From assembly GCF_024459955.1 (NCBI RefSeq), contig NZ_JANFXK010000013.1, positions 1 through 64,000 on the forward strand: a DNA stretch of 64,000 bases, written 5' to 3'. Origin of the DNA: Anaerovorax odorimutans (GTDB lineage Bacteria > Bacillota > Clostridia > Peptostreptococcales > Anaerovoracaceae). Shown here piece after piece: positions 33,243 to 41,702 of the stretch. Positions within the stretch are counted from its first letter, which is position 1; each line of letters begins with the position of its first letter. Below the pieces are notes generated by a model that saw only the letters and a program-made list of their open reading frames with translations, had not been told where the DNA came from and made no database searches. The position numbers and the translations under genes are program-made.

Positions 33243-34015
33243 TACTGTTCGTCCTCCAGATTTAAGAATTCATCAGCAAATTCCTGATACGCCTGTGCTC
33301 CTGCGGATTTCGGATCATACTGCATGATCGGCATTCCGTAGCTGGGTGCTTCGGCAAGTCTTACATTCCTTGGAATTACAGTGGTATAGACTTTTTCTTT
33401 AAAATATTTTTTAACCTCTTCCACAACCTGTACGGAAAGATTGGTTCTCCCGTCAAACATGCTGAGAATGACGCCCTGTATTTCCAGGTCAGGATTCATA
33501 TTTTTCTTTACAATCTCAATGGTGCTCATCAGCTGGCTCACGCCTTCCAAGGCATAGAATTCACATTGAATTGGAATCAGCACAGAGTCTACTGCAGTCA
33601 GAGAGTTGATTGTCAAAAGACCCAAGGATGGAGGGCAGTCTATAAAAATATAGTCATAATCCGGTTTAATCTGGTCTAAAGCGTATTTCAGCCTTTTTTC
33701 TCTCCCCTGCAGATGTATCAGCTCAACCTCGGCGCCGGCCAACTGCACACTAGCCGGAATAATATCAAGATTCTGGACTTCAGTTTCCACGATAGCTGTC
33801 TTTGGATCTATATTATCTTCTACTAAAATTTCATAAGAAGTATTGCCTAATTCTTTTTTTGATAAACCGATTCCGCTGGTTGTGTTTCCCTGCGGATCGA
33901 TATCAAGAATCAATACTTTTTTCCCCTTTAAAGCCAGACAAGCTGCCAGGTTGATATTCGTTGTCGTCTTACCTACCCCGCCCTTCTGGTTAAATATTGC
34001 AATTGCCTTTCCCAA
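33242..34015 (-). CDS. parA: Chromosome partitioning ATPase ParA (Soj)
   Basis: A 257-residue Walker-type ATPase. The deviant Walker A is KGGVGKTTTNINLA near residues 11-24, and FIDCPPSLGLLT is Walker B-like. In Firmicutes Soj also regulates DnaA. The start codon is TTG at 34015 with a full AAGGAGG site eight bases before it. A possible -10 TATAAT is present on the minus strand at 34062-34067, with a weak -35. Confidence 0.97.
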   Translation of the reverse strand: MGKAIAIFNQKGGVGKTTTNINLAACLALKGKKVLILDIDPQGNTTSGIGLSKKELGNTSYEILVEDNIDPKTAIVETEVQNLDIIPASVQLAGAEVELIHLQGREKRLKYALDQIKPDYDYIFIDCPPSLGLLTINSLTAVDSVLIPIQCEFYALEGVSQLMSTIEIVKKNMNPDLEIQGVILSMFDGRTNLSVQVVEEVKKYFKEKVYTTVIPRNVRLAEAPSYGMPIMQYDPKSAGAQAYQEFADEFLNLEDEQ

Positions 34016-34113
34016 AATAGTTCCTCCTTATTAAATTACAAGCAATTTTTCATATGATTCGATTATATACCATCGGGCTTTTTTTTACTATACTTTTTGC
34101 ATAAAAAAAGGAA

Positions 34114-34129
34114 TGTTTCACGTGAAACA
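34114..34129. other. Perfect parS site inside a 30-bp palindrome
   Basis: TGTTTCACGTGAAACA matches the ParB consensus at all 16 positions. The symmetry continues outward with AAAGGAA on the left and TTCCTTT on the right, covering 34107-34136 without mismatch. The right end touches the noc stop codon, and on the minus strand the hairpin is followed by TTTTTTAT, so it can also end the noc transcript. Confidence 0.97.
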
Positions 34130-34134
34130 TTCCT

Positions 34135-34944
34135 TTATTGGTTAACTGCCTGTTTCTGTTTTGGAGTGTTTTTTGGTATGGTGATTTTTACTTCATAATA
34201 CTCGCCTTTATCTTCCTGTGTGTACTTGGCCCCCTGTTCTACCTGAAAGATTTCATTAAAGGTTTTCCTTATTGTATTGAGGTACAGCTTATAACTTATG
34301 TACCTTATTTTATTTTGCTTCCGTTTTTCCTCCTGCTGTTTTTCCAGAACGTCTTCAATTAATTTTTCGCTCTGCCTTACATTCAGTCCATGGGATACAA
34401 TGCGGTCTATCACCATTCTTCTTGTTTCGTCATCCGGTATCTTCAGCAGCGCCCGGGCATGACGTTCCGTCAGACGATTGGTAACAAGCTCTCTCTGAAT
34501 ATCCTCCGGAAGGCTGAGAAGCCTGATTTTATTTGAAATAGTTGACTGCTTTTTTCCGACTCTTTCGGCCAGCTCTCCCTGAGTAAGTTCAAATTCTTCC
34601 ATAAGGCGGCTGTACGCCTGAGCCTCTTCCATGTAGCCCAGATTTTCTCTCTGTACATTTTCCACCAGGGCTATGATAGCGGCATCTTTATCATCCGCTT
34701 CACGAATGATGGCCGGTATTTTTGTAAGTCCTGCCATTGTGGCGGCTCTTAATCTTCTTTCTCCTGCTATGACTATGTATGAACCGTTATTATATCTTTT
34801 CAAAATAATCGGCTGTATGACGCCGTATTCTTTGATGGAATCTCTCAACTCAAGAAGCTCTTCCTCGCCAAAGATTTTTCTTGGCTGTTCCGGATTTGTA
34901 AAGATCATATCAATAGGAACTTCTGTCACTTTCTTGATTAACAT
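34135..34944 (-). CDS. noc: Nucleoid occlusion protein Noc (ParB family)
   Basis: A 269-residue ParB paralogue. ParB core motifs are NPEQPRKIFGEEELLELRDSI, VIAGERRLRAATMAGL and LVENVQRENLGYMEEAQAY, and the C-terminus (KLYLNTIRKTFNEI then YYEVKITIPKN) is of Noc type. Noc keeps the division septum off the chromosome. The N-terminal amphipathic membrane-targeting helix of Bacillus Noc appears absent: the protein begins directly with MLIKKVTEVPIDMI. The ATG follows AAGGAGGGAGACAGAA. It could alternatively be called a second ParB. Confidence 0.88.
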   Translation of the reverse strand: MLIKKVTEVPIDMIFTNPEQPRKIFGEEELLELRDSIKEYGVIQPIILKRYNNGSYIVIAGERRLRAATMAGLTKIPAIIREADDKDAAIIALVENVQRENLGYMEEAQAYSRLMEEFELTQGELAERVGKKQSTISNKIRLLSLPEDIQRELVTNRLTERHARALLKIPDDETRRMVIDRIVSHGLNVRQSEKLIEDVLEKQQEEKRKQNKIRYISYKLYLNTIRKTFNEIFQVEQGAKYTQEDKGEYYEVKITIPKNTPKQKQAVNQ

Positions 34945-34986
34945 TTCTGTCTCCCTCCTTGTCCTGAATTCATCTTATCAGGAGAC

Positions 34987-35000
34987 TTGTCCCGGGAAAA
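34987..35000. promoter_or_regulatory. Candidate Noc-binding site upstream of noc
   Basis: TTGTCCCGGGAAAA contains the palindromic core TCCCGGGA and matches the Bacillus Noc-binding consensus ATTTCCCGGGAAAT in 11 of 14 positions. It lies about 45 bases before the noc start, where it could serve occlusion, autoregulation or both. Confidence 0.45.
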
Positions 35001-35013
35001 GGGTTTTTTTTCA

Positions 35014-35047
35014 ACAAAAAAACCCCTTATTTTCTATTTTAGGGGTT
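35014..35047 (-). terminator. Terminator after rsmG
   Basis: AACCCCT (35021-35027) and AGGGGTT (35041-35047) pair; on the minus strand the stem is followed by a run of seven T. It overlaps the end of rsmG and separates the mnmE-mnmG-rsmG transcript from noc. Confidence 0.75.
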
Positions 35048-35744
35048 CTTTCGATGGAGTTCCCGCTTTTCTCGGATATTTCGAAGGGGTATCTCCCGTT
35101 TTTTCTATAAAGATAATCTTGTGTTCCAATTCAAAATTGGTCAATTGCGCCCGTTCTTCTCTGCGGATTTTTCCACCCAGGATGCGCAGAGCCTTCTCCG
35201 CATCTTTCAGTTCCTGCTCCGTATCCGGTCCTTTATAGGCCATGAACCATCCTCCTTTTTTAATAAAGGGCAGACAGTATTCGGATAATGTGGCCATATT
35301 GGCTACGGCTCTGGATACACACAGATCATATTTCTGTCTGTGCTTTTTATTTCGAGCCAGCTCTTCTGCCCTCCCATGTATGGGCCTCACGTTGAGGATT
35401 CCGATTTCCTGACAGAGTTCTTCTATAATCTTAATCCTTTTATTCAGGGAATCAATCAGAATAAAGTCCTTATCAGGAGCGGCCAGAGCCAGGGGAATTC
35501 CCGGAAATCCACCTCCGGTTCCTACATCTACAATTCTTTCCGCCTCTTGAAATTCTCTGTAAGGGACTGAAAGCAGCGAATCGATATAATGCTTTGTAAT
35601 AAATTGCTCCGGATCTGTGATGGTGGTCAAATTCACCATTTCATTCCATTTCAATATGCCCTTCATATAATTCTCGTATTTCATTAAAACAGAAGTGTCA
35701 TATTTTATATTCAATTCATCAAAAGCTTTTTCCAATTGTTTCAT
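35034..35744 (-). CDS. rsmG: 16S rRNA (guanine-N7) methyltransferase RsmG
   Basis: Methylates G527 of 16S rRNA with S-adenosylmethionine. The SAM motif is [19 protein letters not shown], and [20 protein letters not shown] is the later family landmark ([11 protein letters not shown]). The 236 residues are normal. The ATG overlaps the mnmG stop by four bases (ATGA), as is common in this operon. Confidence 0.96.
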   Translation of the reverse strand: MKQLEKAFDELNIKYDTSVLMKYENYMKGILKWNEMVNLTTITDPEQFITKHYIDSLLSVPYREFQEAERIVDVGTGGGFPGIPLALAAPDKDFILIDSLNKRIKIIEELCQEIGILNVRPIHGRAEELARNKKHRQKYDLCVSRAVANMATLSEYCLPFIKKGGWFMAYKGPDTEQELKDAEKALRILGGKIRREERAQLTNFELEHKIIFIEKTGDTPSKYPRKAGTPSKEPLK

Positions 35745-37621
35745 GATTTTTTCCTTCTCATTTTTTCCAGATGAATAAGCAGCACATTAATATCCGCAGG
35801 AGATACCCCTGATATTCTCGAGGCCTGCCCCAGCGATATCGGCTTAAACTGATTCAGCTTCTGGCGCGCTTCGATCCGAAGGCCGTCAACTTTATCATAG
35901 TCAAAAGAACTATCCAGTTTTTTATCCTCTAATTTTTTAAATCTCTTTATCTGCTGCTCTTGTTTTGATATATAGCCTTCATACTTAATCTGAACTTCCA
36001 GCTGAGCTCTGGCATGATCAGAAAGCTCAGGCCTTGAATCGTCTATTTTTTTAAGGGATTCATAAGTAACCTGAGGACGTTTCATCAGCTCCATCAAAGA
36101 AATTTTATTTTTAACCGGGGTGCTCCCCAATTCTTCCAATAAGGGATTGATTTCTTCAGGGGAAACCATTTTCTTTGTCAAACGATCTTTCTCTAATTCA
36201 ACAATTTTCTTTTTTTGTAAAAATCTTTCATATCTTGATTTAGAAGCCAATCCAAGGCCATAGGAGCGCTCTGTCAAGCGCAGGTCTGCGTTGTCTTGCC
36301 TGAGAACCAGCCTATATTCCGCTCTGCTGGTCATAATTCTGTAAGGCTCATTAGTACCTTTTGTCACCAGATCGTCGATTAGAACGCCAATATAAGCCTC
36401 GCTTCTGTCGAGAATAAACGGATTTTTTTTGTCAATTTTTAACACTGCGTTAATTCCGGCCATCAAACCCTGTGCCGCCGCTTCTTCGTATCCGGAGCTG
36501 CCATTAAACTGTCCGGCGCAAAATAAATTTTCTATACTTCTATTTTCTAAATTTAATTTTAAATCTAACGGATCAATACAATCATATTCTATAGCATAAG
36601 CCGGCCTTACAATTTTAAGGTTTTCAAGACCTGGTATTGTTTTATAGAATTGTTCTTGAACATCTTCAGGGAGACTTGACGACATTCCCTGTATATACAT
36701 TTCGTCTGTAGTAAGCCCTTCCGGCTCAATGAAAAGCTGATGTCTTTTCTTATCGGCAAACCGGTTTACCTTATCTTCAATGGACGGACAGTATCTTGGC
36801 CCTACCCCTTCGATCTGTCCGCCGAACAAAGCGGAGCGATGAAAGTTCTTTCGGATTACCGTATGGGTTTCTTCATTGGTATAAGTCAGCCAACAGGAAA
36901 TCTGATTTTTTTTCAGATCATCGTTTAAAAAGGAGAAGGGAACGATTTTCTCATCTCCCGGCTGCTCTGTCATTTTCGTGTAATCCAGGCTTTTTCCCAG
37001 GGCTCTGGCCGGAGTTCCCGTTTTAAATCTTCTCATGGGAAGTCCGTATTTTCTCAGATTGTCGCCCAGCTCCACGGATGGGGCAAGCCCATTGGGACCG
37101 CTGTCAAACACGCTTTCTCCAATAAAGATCTTCCCTTTCAGAAATGTTCCTGTTGCCAGTATCACAGCTTTGGAACGATATACGGAATTGGTTTTCAGCA
37201 CAACGCCGCAGGCCTTTCCATCCTCAATGATCAGATCCACTACCTCTCCCTGTTTTAAATCAAGGTTTTCCTGTTCTTCCAGGGTCTTTTTCATTTCCTC
37301 ATGATAGCGGTTTTTATCGGCCTGGGCCCGCAGCGAATGAACTGCCGGCCCCTTTGCCGTATTGAGCATTTTGCTCTGTATAAACGTTTTATCAATATTA
37401 ATGCCCATTTCACCGCCAAGGGCATCGATCTCACGAACCAAATGGCCCTTTCCGGTTCCTCCAATAGAAGGATTGCAGGCCATCATAGCTACCGCTTCCA
37501 AATTGATTGAAAGAATCAATGTCTTTTTTCCCATGCGCGCGCTGGCCAGGGCTGCCTCACATCCTGCGTGGCCTGCTCCCACAACGATCACATCATATTC
37601 TCCCATTAAAAATCTTGCCAT
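35741..37621 (-). CDS. mnmG: tRNA uridine-5-carboxymethylaminomethyl synthase subunit MnmG (GidA)
   Basis: FAD protein that works with MnmE to modify U34 of certain tRNAs. The dinucleotide fold [21 protein letters not shown] is near the N-terminus (landmark [10 protein letters not shown]). The family landmarks [32 protein letters not shown] and [20 protein letters not shown] (landmark [12 protein letters not shown]) are present. Length (626) is normal. The first ATG, after GAGGATTTAAG, is preferred over the ATG five codons later. Confidence 0.97.
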   Translation of the reverse strand: MARFLMGEYDVIVVGAGHAGCEAALASARMGKKTLILSINLEAVAMMACNPSIGGTGKGHLVREIDALGGEMGINIDKTFIQSKMLNTAKGPAVHSLRAQADKNRYHEEMKKTLEEQENLDLKQGEVVDLIIEDGKACGVVLKTNSVYRSKAVILATGTFLKGKIFIGESVFDSGPNGLAPSVELGDNLRKYGLPMRRFKTGTPARALGKSLDYTKMTEQPGDEKIVPFSFLNDDLKKNQISCWLTYTNEETHTVIRKNFHRSALFGGQIEGVGPRYCPSIEDKVNRFADKKRHQLFIEPEGLTTDEMYIQGMSSSLPEDVQEQFYKTIPGLENLKIVRPAYAIEYDCIDPLDLKLNLENRSIENLFCAGQFNGSSGYEEAAAQGLMAGINAVLKIDKKNPFILDRSEAYIGVLIDDLVTKGTNEPYRIMTSRAEYRLVLRQDNADLRLTERSYGLGLASKSRYERFLQKKKIVELEKDRLTKKMVSPEEINPLLEELGSTPVKNKISLMELMKRPQVTYESLKKIDDSRPELSDHARAQLEVQIKYEGYISKQEQQIKRFKKLEDKKLDSSFDYDKVDGLRIEARQKLNQFKPISLGQASRISGVSPADINVLLIHLEKMRRKKS

Positions 37622-37631
37622 CTTAAATCCT

Positions 37632-38999
37632 CTATTTTCCTAAACAAAATCTTGAAAAAACTTCATTTATGATATCATCTGAAACCGTTTCTCCTATGAT
37701 CTCTCCCAAAGATTCATAGGCATTCTTTATATCTATTTCAATAAAATCAAGAGCTTCTCTTCCCAAAGTCATATTCCTGGCGTCTTCAAGTGAGCTTTTG
37801 GCTCTTTCCAGCAAATCTTTATGTCTTACATTGGTTACCATCAGGCTTTCATTCTGTTTTACTTTTCCGCCGTAAACCATATCTAAAATGACTTCTTCTA
37901 TTTCCTCAATCCCTGTCTTTTCCAAAAGAGAGGTTTCTAAAACAGAAGAGTTTGGAAGAAGCTCTTCAATATCTTCCCTCTTCCAGGTTCTCCCCAGATC
38001 AATTTTATTAATCAGCACAATCGCTCTGCGACCGCCGATATATTGGATAATTTCCCTGTCTTCATCGGAAATATCCCTGCTGCTGTCCATTACGAAAATA
38101 ATCAAGTCCGCTTCATTAAAAGATTTTTTGCTCTTTTCTATCCCTATCTTTTCGATTTTGTCTTCCGTCTCCCGGATACCTGCAGTATCTGTCAGCCTGA
38201 TAGGTATATTTCTTATACTTATAATTTCTTCAATGGTATCTCTCGTTGTACCAGGTATTTCCGTAACGATTGCCCTTGTCTCTCTGAGAAGTTCGTTCAT
38301 GAGAGATGATTTTCCTACATTGGGTTTTCCGATTATCGCAACCTTAAGTCCTTCCCGAATAATTTTTCCGGTATCTGCTGTAGCCAGCAGTTTTTCAACC
38401 ATATCGCTTATTTGCGATATTTGAATTTCCAAATCTTCATAAGTGAGTTCTTCTATGTCCTCATCCGGGTAATCAATATTTACAGTCAGGTTTACCAGAA
38501 GATCCAAAAGAAGCTGACGGATATTAATTACCTTTTGAGACAGCTGTCCATCCAGTTGTTCCAGCGCCACATCGAAGGTTTTATCCGTCTTGGCCTTAAT
38601 CATATCTATAACCGCCTCTGCCTGTGACAGATCCAGACGGCCATTCAAAAAAGCTCTCTTTGTGAATTCTCCAGGCTCAGCCAAACGCGCTCCCTTCCGC
38701 AGGACCAGCTCCAGAGTTTTTCTGAGAGCAACCATACTTCCATGACAGTTTATCTCAGCGACGTCCTCTCTGGTATAGGTATGAGGAGCTTTCATGAATA
38801 CGCAGAGCACTTCATCTATTTTCTGTTCCTTTTCCCTGTCTTCTATATACCCGTATGTCATTTTGCGGTTTGAAATACCATCGCCTGCCGGAACGAAAAC
38901 CTGTTCCAGAATTTCAAAAGTTTTGGGGCCGCTTACCCTGACGATTCCGATGCCGCCTTCTCCATATGCGGTGGCGATCGCAGCAATTGTATCTTCCAT
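37632..38999 (-). CDS. mnmE: tRNA modification GTPase MnmE (TrmE)
   Basis: Partner of MnmG. The N-terminal folate-binding region begins [21 protein letters not shown]; the G domain has [10 protein letters not shown] (G1), DTAG (G3) and NKID (G4); the C-terminus ends in FCLGK, matching the catalytic C-[ILV]-G-K motif. ATG 38999 is selected because AAAGGACAAAAG precedes it and the protein then starts at the conserved MEDTIAA; a longer frame would run through the terminator at 39014. About 455 residues. Confidence 0.97.
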   Translation of the reverse strand: MEDTIAAIATAYGEGGIGIVRVSGPKTFEILEQVFVPAGDGISNRKMTYGYIEDREKEQKIDEVLCVFMKAPHTYTREDVAEINCHGSMVALRKTLELVLRKGARLAEPGEFTKRAFLNGRLDLSQAEAVIDMIKAKTDKTFDVALEQLDGQLSQKVINIRQLLLDLLVNLTVNIDYPDEDIEELTYEDLEIQISQISDMVEKLLATADTGKIIREGLKVAIIGKPNVGKSSLMNELLRETRAIVTEIPGTTRDTIEEIISIRNIPIRLTDTAGIRETEDKIEKIGIEKSKKSFNEADLIIFVMDSSRDISDEDREIIQYIGGRRAIVLINKIDLGRTWKREDIEELLPNSSVLETSLLEKTGIEEIEEVILDMVYGGKVKQNESLMVTNVRHKDLLERAKSSLEDARNMTLGREALDFIEIDIKNAYESLGEIIGETVSDDIINEVFSRFCLGK

Positions 39000-39013
39000 C
39001 TTTTGTCCTTTCA

Positions 39014-39039
39014 AAGAAAAGACCCGCAAATAGCGGGTC
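39014..39039 (-). terminator. Terminator between khpB and mnmE
   Basis: GACCCGC and GCGGGTC with a five-base loop, followed on the minus strand by TTTTCTTT. It separates the rpmH-rnpA-yidD-yidC-khpB transcript from mnmE, which must be expressed by read-through or its own promoter. Confidence 0.8.
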
Positions 39040-39049
39040 ACTTTTATCT

Positions 39050-39856
39050 TTATTTTGTCAGCTCAATGATAACCCTTCTGTATGGTTCTTCACCTTCACT
39101 TTTGGTTGTTACATTTGGGTTGCTCTGAAGTGTCGCATGAATCACTTTTCTTTCATACGGATTCATAGGTTCCAGTCTTACACTCTTCTTGGTTCTTACT
39201 ACCTTTTCCGCAAGTCTGTTGGCAAGCTGCTCCAGAGTCTTTTCTCTCTTAGCTCTGTAATTCTCCGCATCTACAACGACCCGGACATACTTTTCATTTT
39301 CCTTGTTTACCACAAGGCTGGTCAGATATTGGATAGCATCCAGAGTCTGTCCTCTTTTTCCGATGACGGTCCCTGAATCCTTGCCTTTAATATCCACATA
39401 GATACTGTTATCGCCTGTCTTTGCTGTGATATCCAAAGTCAGTCCCATCTTTTCTGTCGTTTCTTTCAGAAAGTCAAGAGCAGGATGTGACTCTACCACA
39501 TTGAGGCTTTCCTCCGGCTCTCTTGGAATAACAGATCTTTTCTTTTCTCTTTTTCTTTTTTCTTTTTTCTTTCTCTGTTCCGGTTTTTTCTCCGTTTTGA
39601 TCTCAACTTCTTCTGCTGTCTGTTTTTCCGGTTCTTTTATATGTTCTTTTATATGTTCAGGTTCCGGCTCCGGAACTGCTTCTTCCTTCTTAGGTTCTAC
39701 TCTTACTTTGGCAAGCTTTGATCCGATTCCGAAAAAACCCTTGGAGGGCTCCTCCAAAACAGTTACTTCGACTTCGTCTCTTTCAAGCTTCAAATCGATC
39801 AGGGCCAGCTTGACTGCTTCTTCAACGTCCGTGCCCCATTTTTCTGAAAAATTCAT
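39050..39856 (-). CDS. khpB: RNA-binding protein KhpB (Jag/EloR)
   Basis: A 268-residue RNA-binding protein with a Jag-N domain (SKGFFGIGSKLAKVRV), a long charged linker, a KH domain with GTVIGKRGQTLDAIQYL, and a C-terminal R3H domain (MNPYERKVIHATLQ). It forms a complex with KhpA and affects cell wall synthesis in other Firmicutes. The linker includes two copies of a 12-base repeat at 39631-39654 coding EHIK twice. It follows yidC, the usual arrangement. Confidence 0.95.
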   Translation of the reverse strand: MNFSEKWGTDVEEAVKLALIDLKLERDEVEVTVLEEPSKGFFGIGSKLAKVRVEPKKEEAVPEPEPEHIKEHIKEPEKQTAEEVEIKTEKKPEQRKKKEKRKREKKRSVIPREPEESLNVVESHPALDFLKETTEKMGLTLDITAKTGDNSIYVDIKGKDSGTVIGKRGQTLDAIQYLTSLVVNKENEKYVRVVVDAENYRAKREKTLEQLANRLAEKVVRTKKSVRLEPMNPYERKVIHATLQSNPNVTTKSEGEEPYRRVIIELTK

Positions 39857-39893
39857 AATTATTTTTCCTCCATTATATAACGAAAGGACCGGG

Positions 39894-40601
39894 TTATTTT
39901 TTCTTTTTCTTCTTCGCTTCTTCCTTCATCTTCTTCCTTACTGTCTTCAGATGTAAATTGAAGAAGATCTGCATAACCTGTCCTAAAGCCCAATATACCG
40001 CAAGTCCGGACGGAAAAGATCTGCCCATCCATACGATCATAATCGGAAAGACGTATTTCATCATCTTCATCATTCCGTTCATCTGAGCTGCCGCTCCGGC
40101 ATCATCGGTCTGCTGCTGGTTTAATGAAAAAGCGATAAACGTCGCTATACCCGCCAAAATCGGTAAAATCCATTTATCAGGCTGACTCAGGTCCATGATC
40201 CACAGGAACTTTTCATGTACCGCGAACAGCATACTGTCATCGCTCATATAAGCCATTGGATTTCTAAGCAAAGCAAAGAGACCCATAATGATCGGCATCT
40301 GGATAAGCATAGGAAGACATCCGCCCATAGGGTTGAACTTCTCTTCCTTGTACAGCTCCGCCATCTTTATATTCAAAGTTTCCTTATCATTAGCGTACTT
40401 TCTCTGCAGAGCCGCCATTTTCGGCTGTATTTCTGACATTCTGGCTGTCGATTTGGTCTGCTTTATATAGAGTGGATAGAGACAAAGTTTTACGATAATC
40501 GTGAAAACAATGATTGTAATTCCGTAATTGTCTATAAATCCATACAAAAAACTAAGTAACCAGCCAAGAGGTTTTGCTATTACTCCTAATATTGTGTACA
40601 T
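39894..40601 (-). CDS. yidC: Membrane protein insertase YidC (SpoIIIJ/OxaA)
   Basis: A 235-residue Gram-positive type insertase with about five helices. IIVFTIIVKLCLYPLYIKQ includes the hydrophilic-groove arginine-equivalent region, and GGCLPMLIQMPIIMGLFALL is a strong family landmark (GGCLPMLIQMPI). The cytoplasmic C-terminus is lysine-rich. No lipobox is visible at the N-terminus, unlike Bacillus SpoIIIJ. ATG follows GGAGG. Confidence 0.95.
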   Translation of the reverse strand: MYTILGVIAKPLGWLLSFLYGFIDNYGITIIVFTIIVKLCLYPLYIKQTKSTARMSEIQPKMAALQRKYANDKETLNIKMAELYKEEKFNPMGGCLPMLIQMPIIMGLFALLRNPMAYMSDDSMLFAVHEKFLWIMDLSQPDKWILPILAGIATFIAFSLNQQQTDDAGAAAQMNGMMKMMKYVFPIMIVWMGRSFPSGLAVYWALGQVMQIFFNLHLKTVRKKMKEEAKKKKKK

Positions 40602-40613
40602 TCATTTCCTCCA

Positions 40614-40823
40614 CTATTTTAAAGGATCATAACCTCCCGGATGAAAGGGATGACACTTTAAAATCCTTTTGATTCCAAGATAACTGCCTTTGAAAAATCC
40701 GTACTTTTCCAATGCCTGAATAAAATAGGTGGAACACGTTGGGTAAAATCTGCAAGTAGGTGGAAATAAAGGGGATATAAATTTCTGATAGCCCTTTATT
40801 AAGAGAATCAATATTTTTCTCAA
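40614..40823 (-). CDS. yidD: Membrane protein insertion efficiency factor YidD
   Basis: Sixty-nine residues with the family signature [22 protein letters not shown] (three conserved cysteines; landmark CRFYPTCS) and [11 protein letters not shown]. It assists YidC-dependent insertion. The start codon is TTG at 40823 following GAAGGTGATGC. It lies 12 bases after the rnpA stop. Confidence 0.95.
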   Translation of the reverse strand: MRKILILLIKGYQKFISPLFPPTCRFYPTCSTYFIQALEKYGFFKGSYLGIKRILKCHPFHPGGYDPLK

Positions 40824-40835
40824 AGCATCACCTTC

Positions 40836-41174
40836 TTATTTTTTCAAAATACCTGCTCTCTTGGTTGCGGCTTCAATCGATTTTTTCACATCCGCATATT
40901 TCGAATTGATAATTGTTTTTCTCGCTATAAAGATAATGTCATATCCCACAGCGAATTTTTCATTGATGTTTCTGTAACTCTCTTTCATAAGCCGTCTGGC
41001 TCTGTTTCTAGTTACACTGTTTCCTACTTTTTTGCTTGCTAAAAAAGCGATTCTGTTATAGGGGAGATTATTTTTCCTGTAAAACACAACAACAAAACGA
41101 TCTCCCACAGATTTTCCCTTTTTATAGATGGAAGAAAAATCGCCGTTTCTTCTCAGTATTTCTTTTTTTAGCAT
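40836..41174 (-). CDS. rnpA: Ribonuclease P protein component
   Basis: A 112-residue basic protein that partners the RNase P RNA in tRNA 5' maturation. The RNR motif appears as VGNSVTRNRARRLMKESYR. ATG 41174 has only a weak purine-rich site before it. It lies between rpmH and yidD as usual. Confidence 0.96.
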   Translation of the reverse strand: MLKKEILRRNGDFSSIYKKGKSVGDRFVVVFYRKNNLPYNRIAFLASKKVGNSVTRNRARRLMKESYRNINEKFAVGYDIIFIARKTIINSKYADVKKSIEAATKRAGILKK

Positions 41175-41204
41175 AGCTTTTCTTTCTTGCGTGCCATTAA
41201 GAAC

Positions 41205-41228
41205 AAAAAGACCACGATTGCGGTCTCT
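41205..41228 (-). terminator. Weak terminator/attenuator between rpmH and rnpA
   Basis: On the minus strand AGAGACC and GGTCTTT flank an eight-base loop and run into TTTTTG. It should reduce rnpA expression compared with rpmH, which is needed in far larger amounts. Confidence 0.65.
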
Positions 41229-41361
41229 ATGCTGATAACACTTTTCTTCCTCTTGCTCTTCTTCTCTTTAAAACATTTCTACCGTTTTTCGTCTTCATTC
41301 TTTTTCTAAAGCCGTGTTCTTTTTTTCTCTGCCTTCTCTTAGGCTGATAAGTCATTTTCAT
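41227..41361 (-). CDS. rpmH: 50S ribosomal protein L34
   Basis: Forty-four residues: [18 protein letters not shown], then [20 protein letters not shown] and RKVLSA. The highly basic L34 signature ([19 protein letters not shown] in two parts) is unmistakable. AAGGAGGTG lies eight bases before the ATG at 41361. A consensus promoter is at 41438-41466. Confidence 0.98.
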   Translation of the reverse strand: MKMTYQPKRRQRKKEHGFRKRMKTKNGRNVLKRRRARGRKVLSA

Positions 41362-41437
41362 TTTCAAAACACCTCCTTACTATTTGGTAATTCCATATGT
41401 TGGATAAACAATTTAAAGCATGTACATATGCCCTACT

Positions 41438-41466
41438 ATTATACCTTTGAGCCACCTCCATGTCAA
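41438..41466 (-). promoter_or_regulatory. Consensus sigma-A promoter of the rpmH operon
   Basis: On the minus strand TTGACA (41461-41466), a 17-base spacer and TATAAT (41438-41443) match the consensus at all twelve positions. It points toward rpmH, 77 bases away. Confidence 0.92.
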
Positions 41467-41702
41467 TTATTTTATCGCTGTTTCAATCGGTTCTGGTCTA
41501 TATTTTTGGACAAAAATCAATATCTAGTTGCATCTGTTAAAACTTTGCACAATTTTGTCCACAACTAGTGGATAACTTTCAAGAATTTTATTTTTTCAAC
41601 AAAAAAGATTTTACATTTGCCTGTGGATAACTTTTTTGTTATGATAGTCCTATCACAAAAATGAGAGATTAAAACAGATAAAAGAAAAGGGTAAGTATCG
41701 TA
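41467..41702 (+). other. oriC: Upstream half of the chromosome origin (DnaA box cluster before dnaA)
   Basis: The perfect DnaA box TGTGGATAA is at 41622-41630. One-mismatch boxes are at 41555-41563 (TTGTCCACA) and 41567-41575 (AGTGGATAA). The stretch 41576-41620 is strongly AT-rich. Position between rpmH and dnaA is the standard one for the first part of a bipartite Firmicute origin. Confidence 0.9.
41617..41645 (+). promoter_or_regulatory. dnaA promoter overlapped by a DnaA box
   Basis: TTGCCT (41617-41622), a 17-base spacer and TATGAT (41640-41645). The perfect DnaA box at 41622-41630 lies in the spacer, so DnaA should repress its own transcription. Confidence 0.6.
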
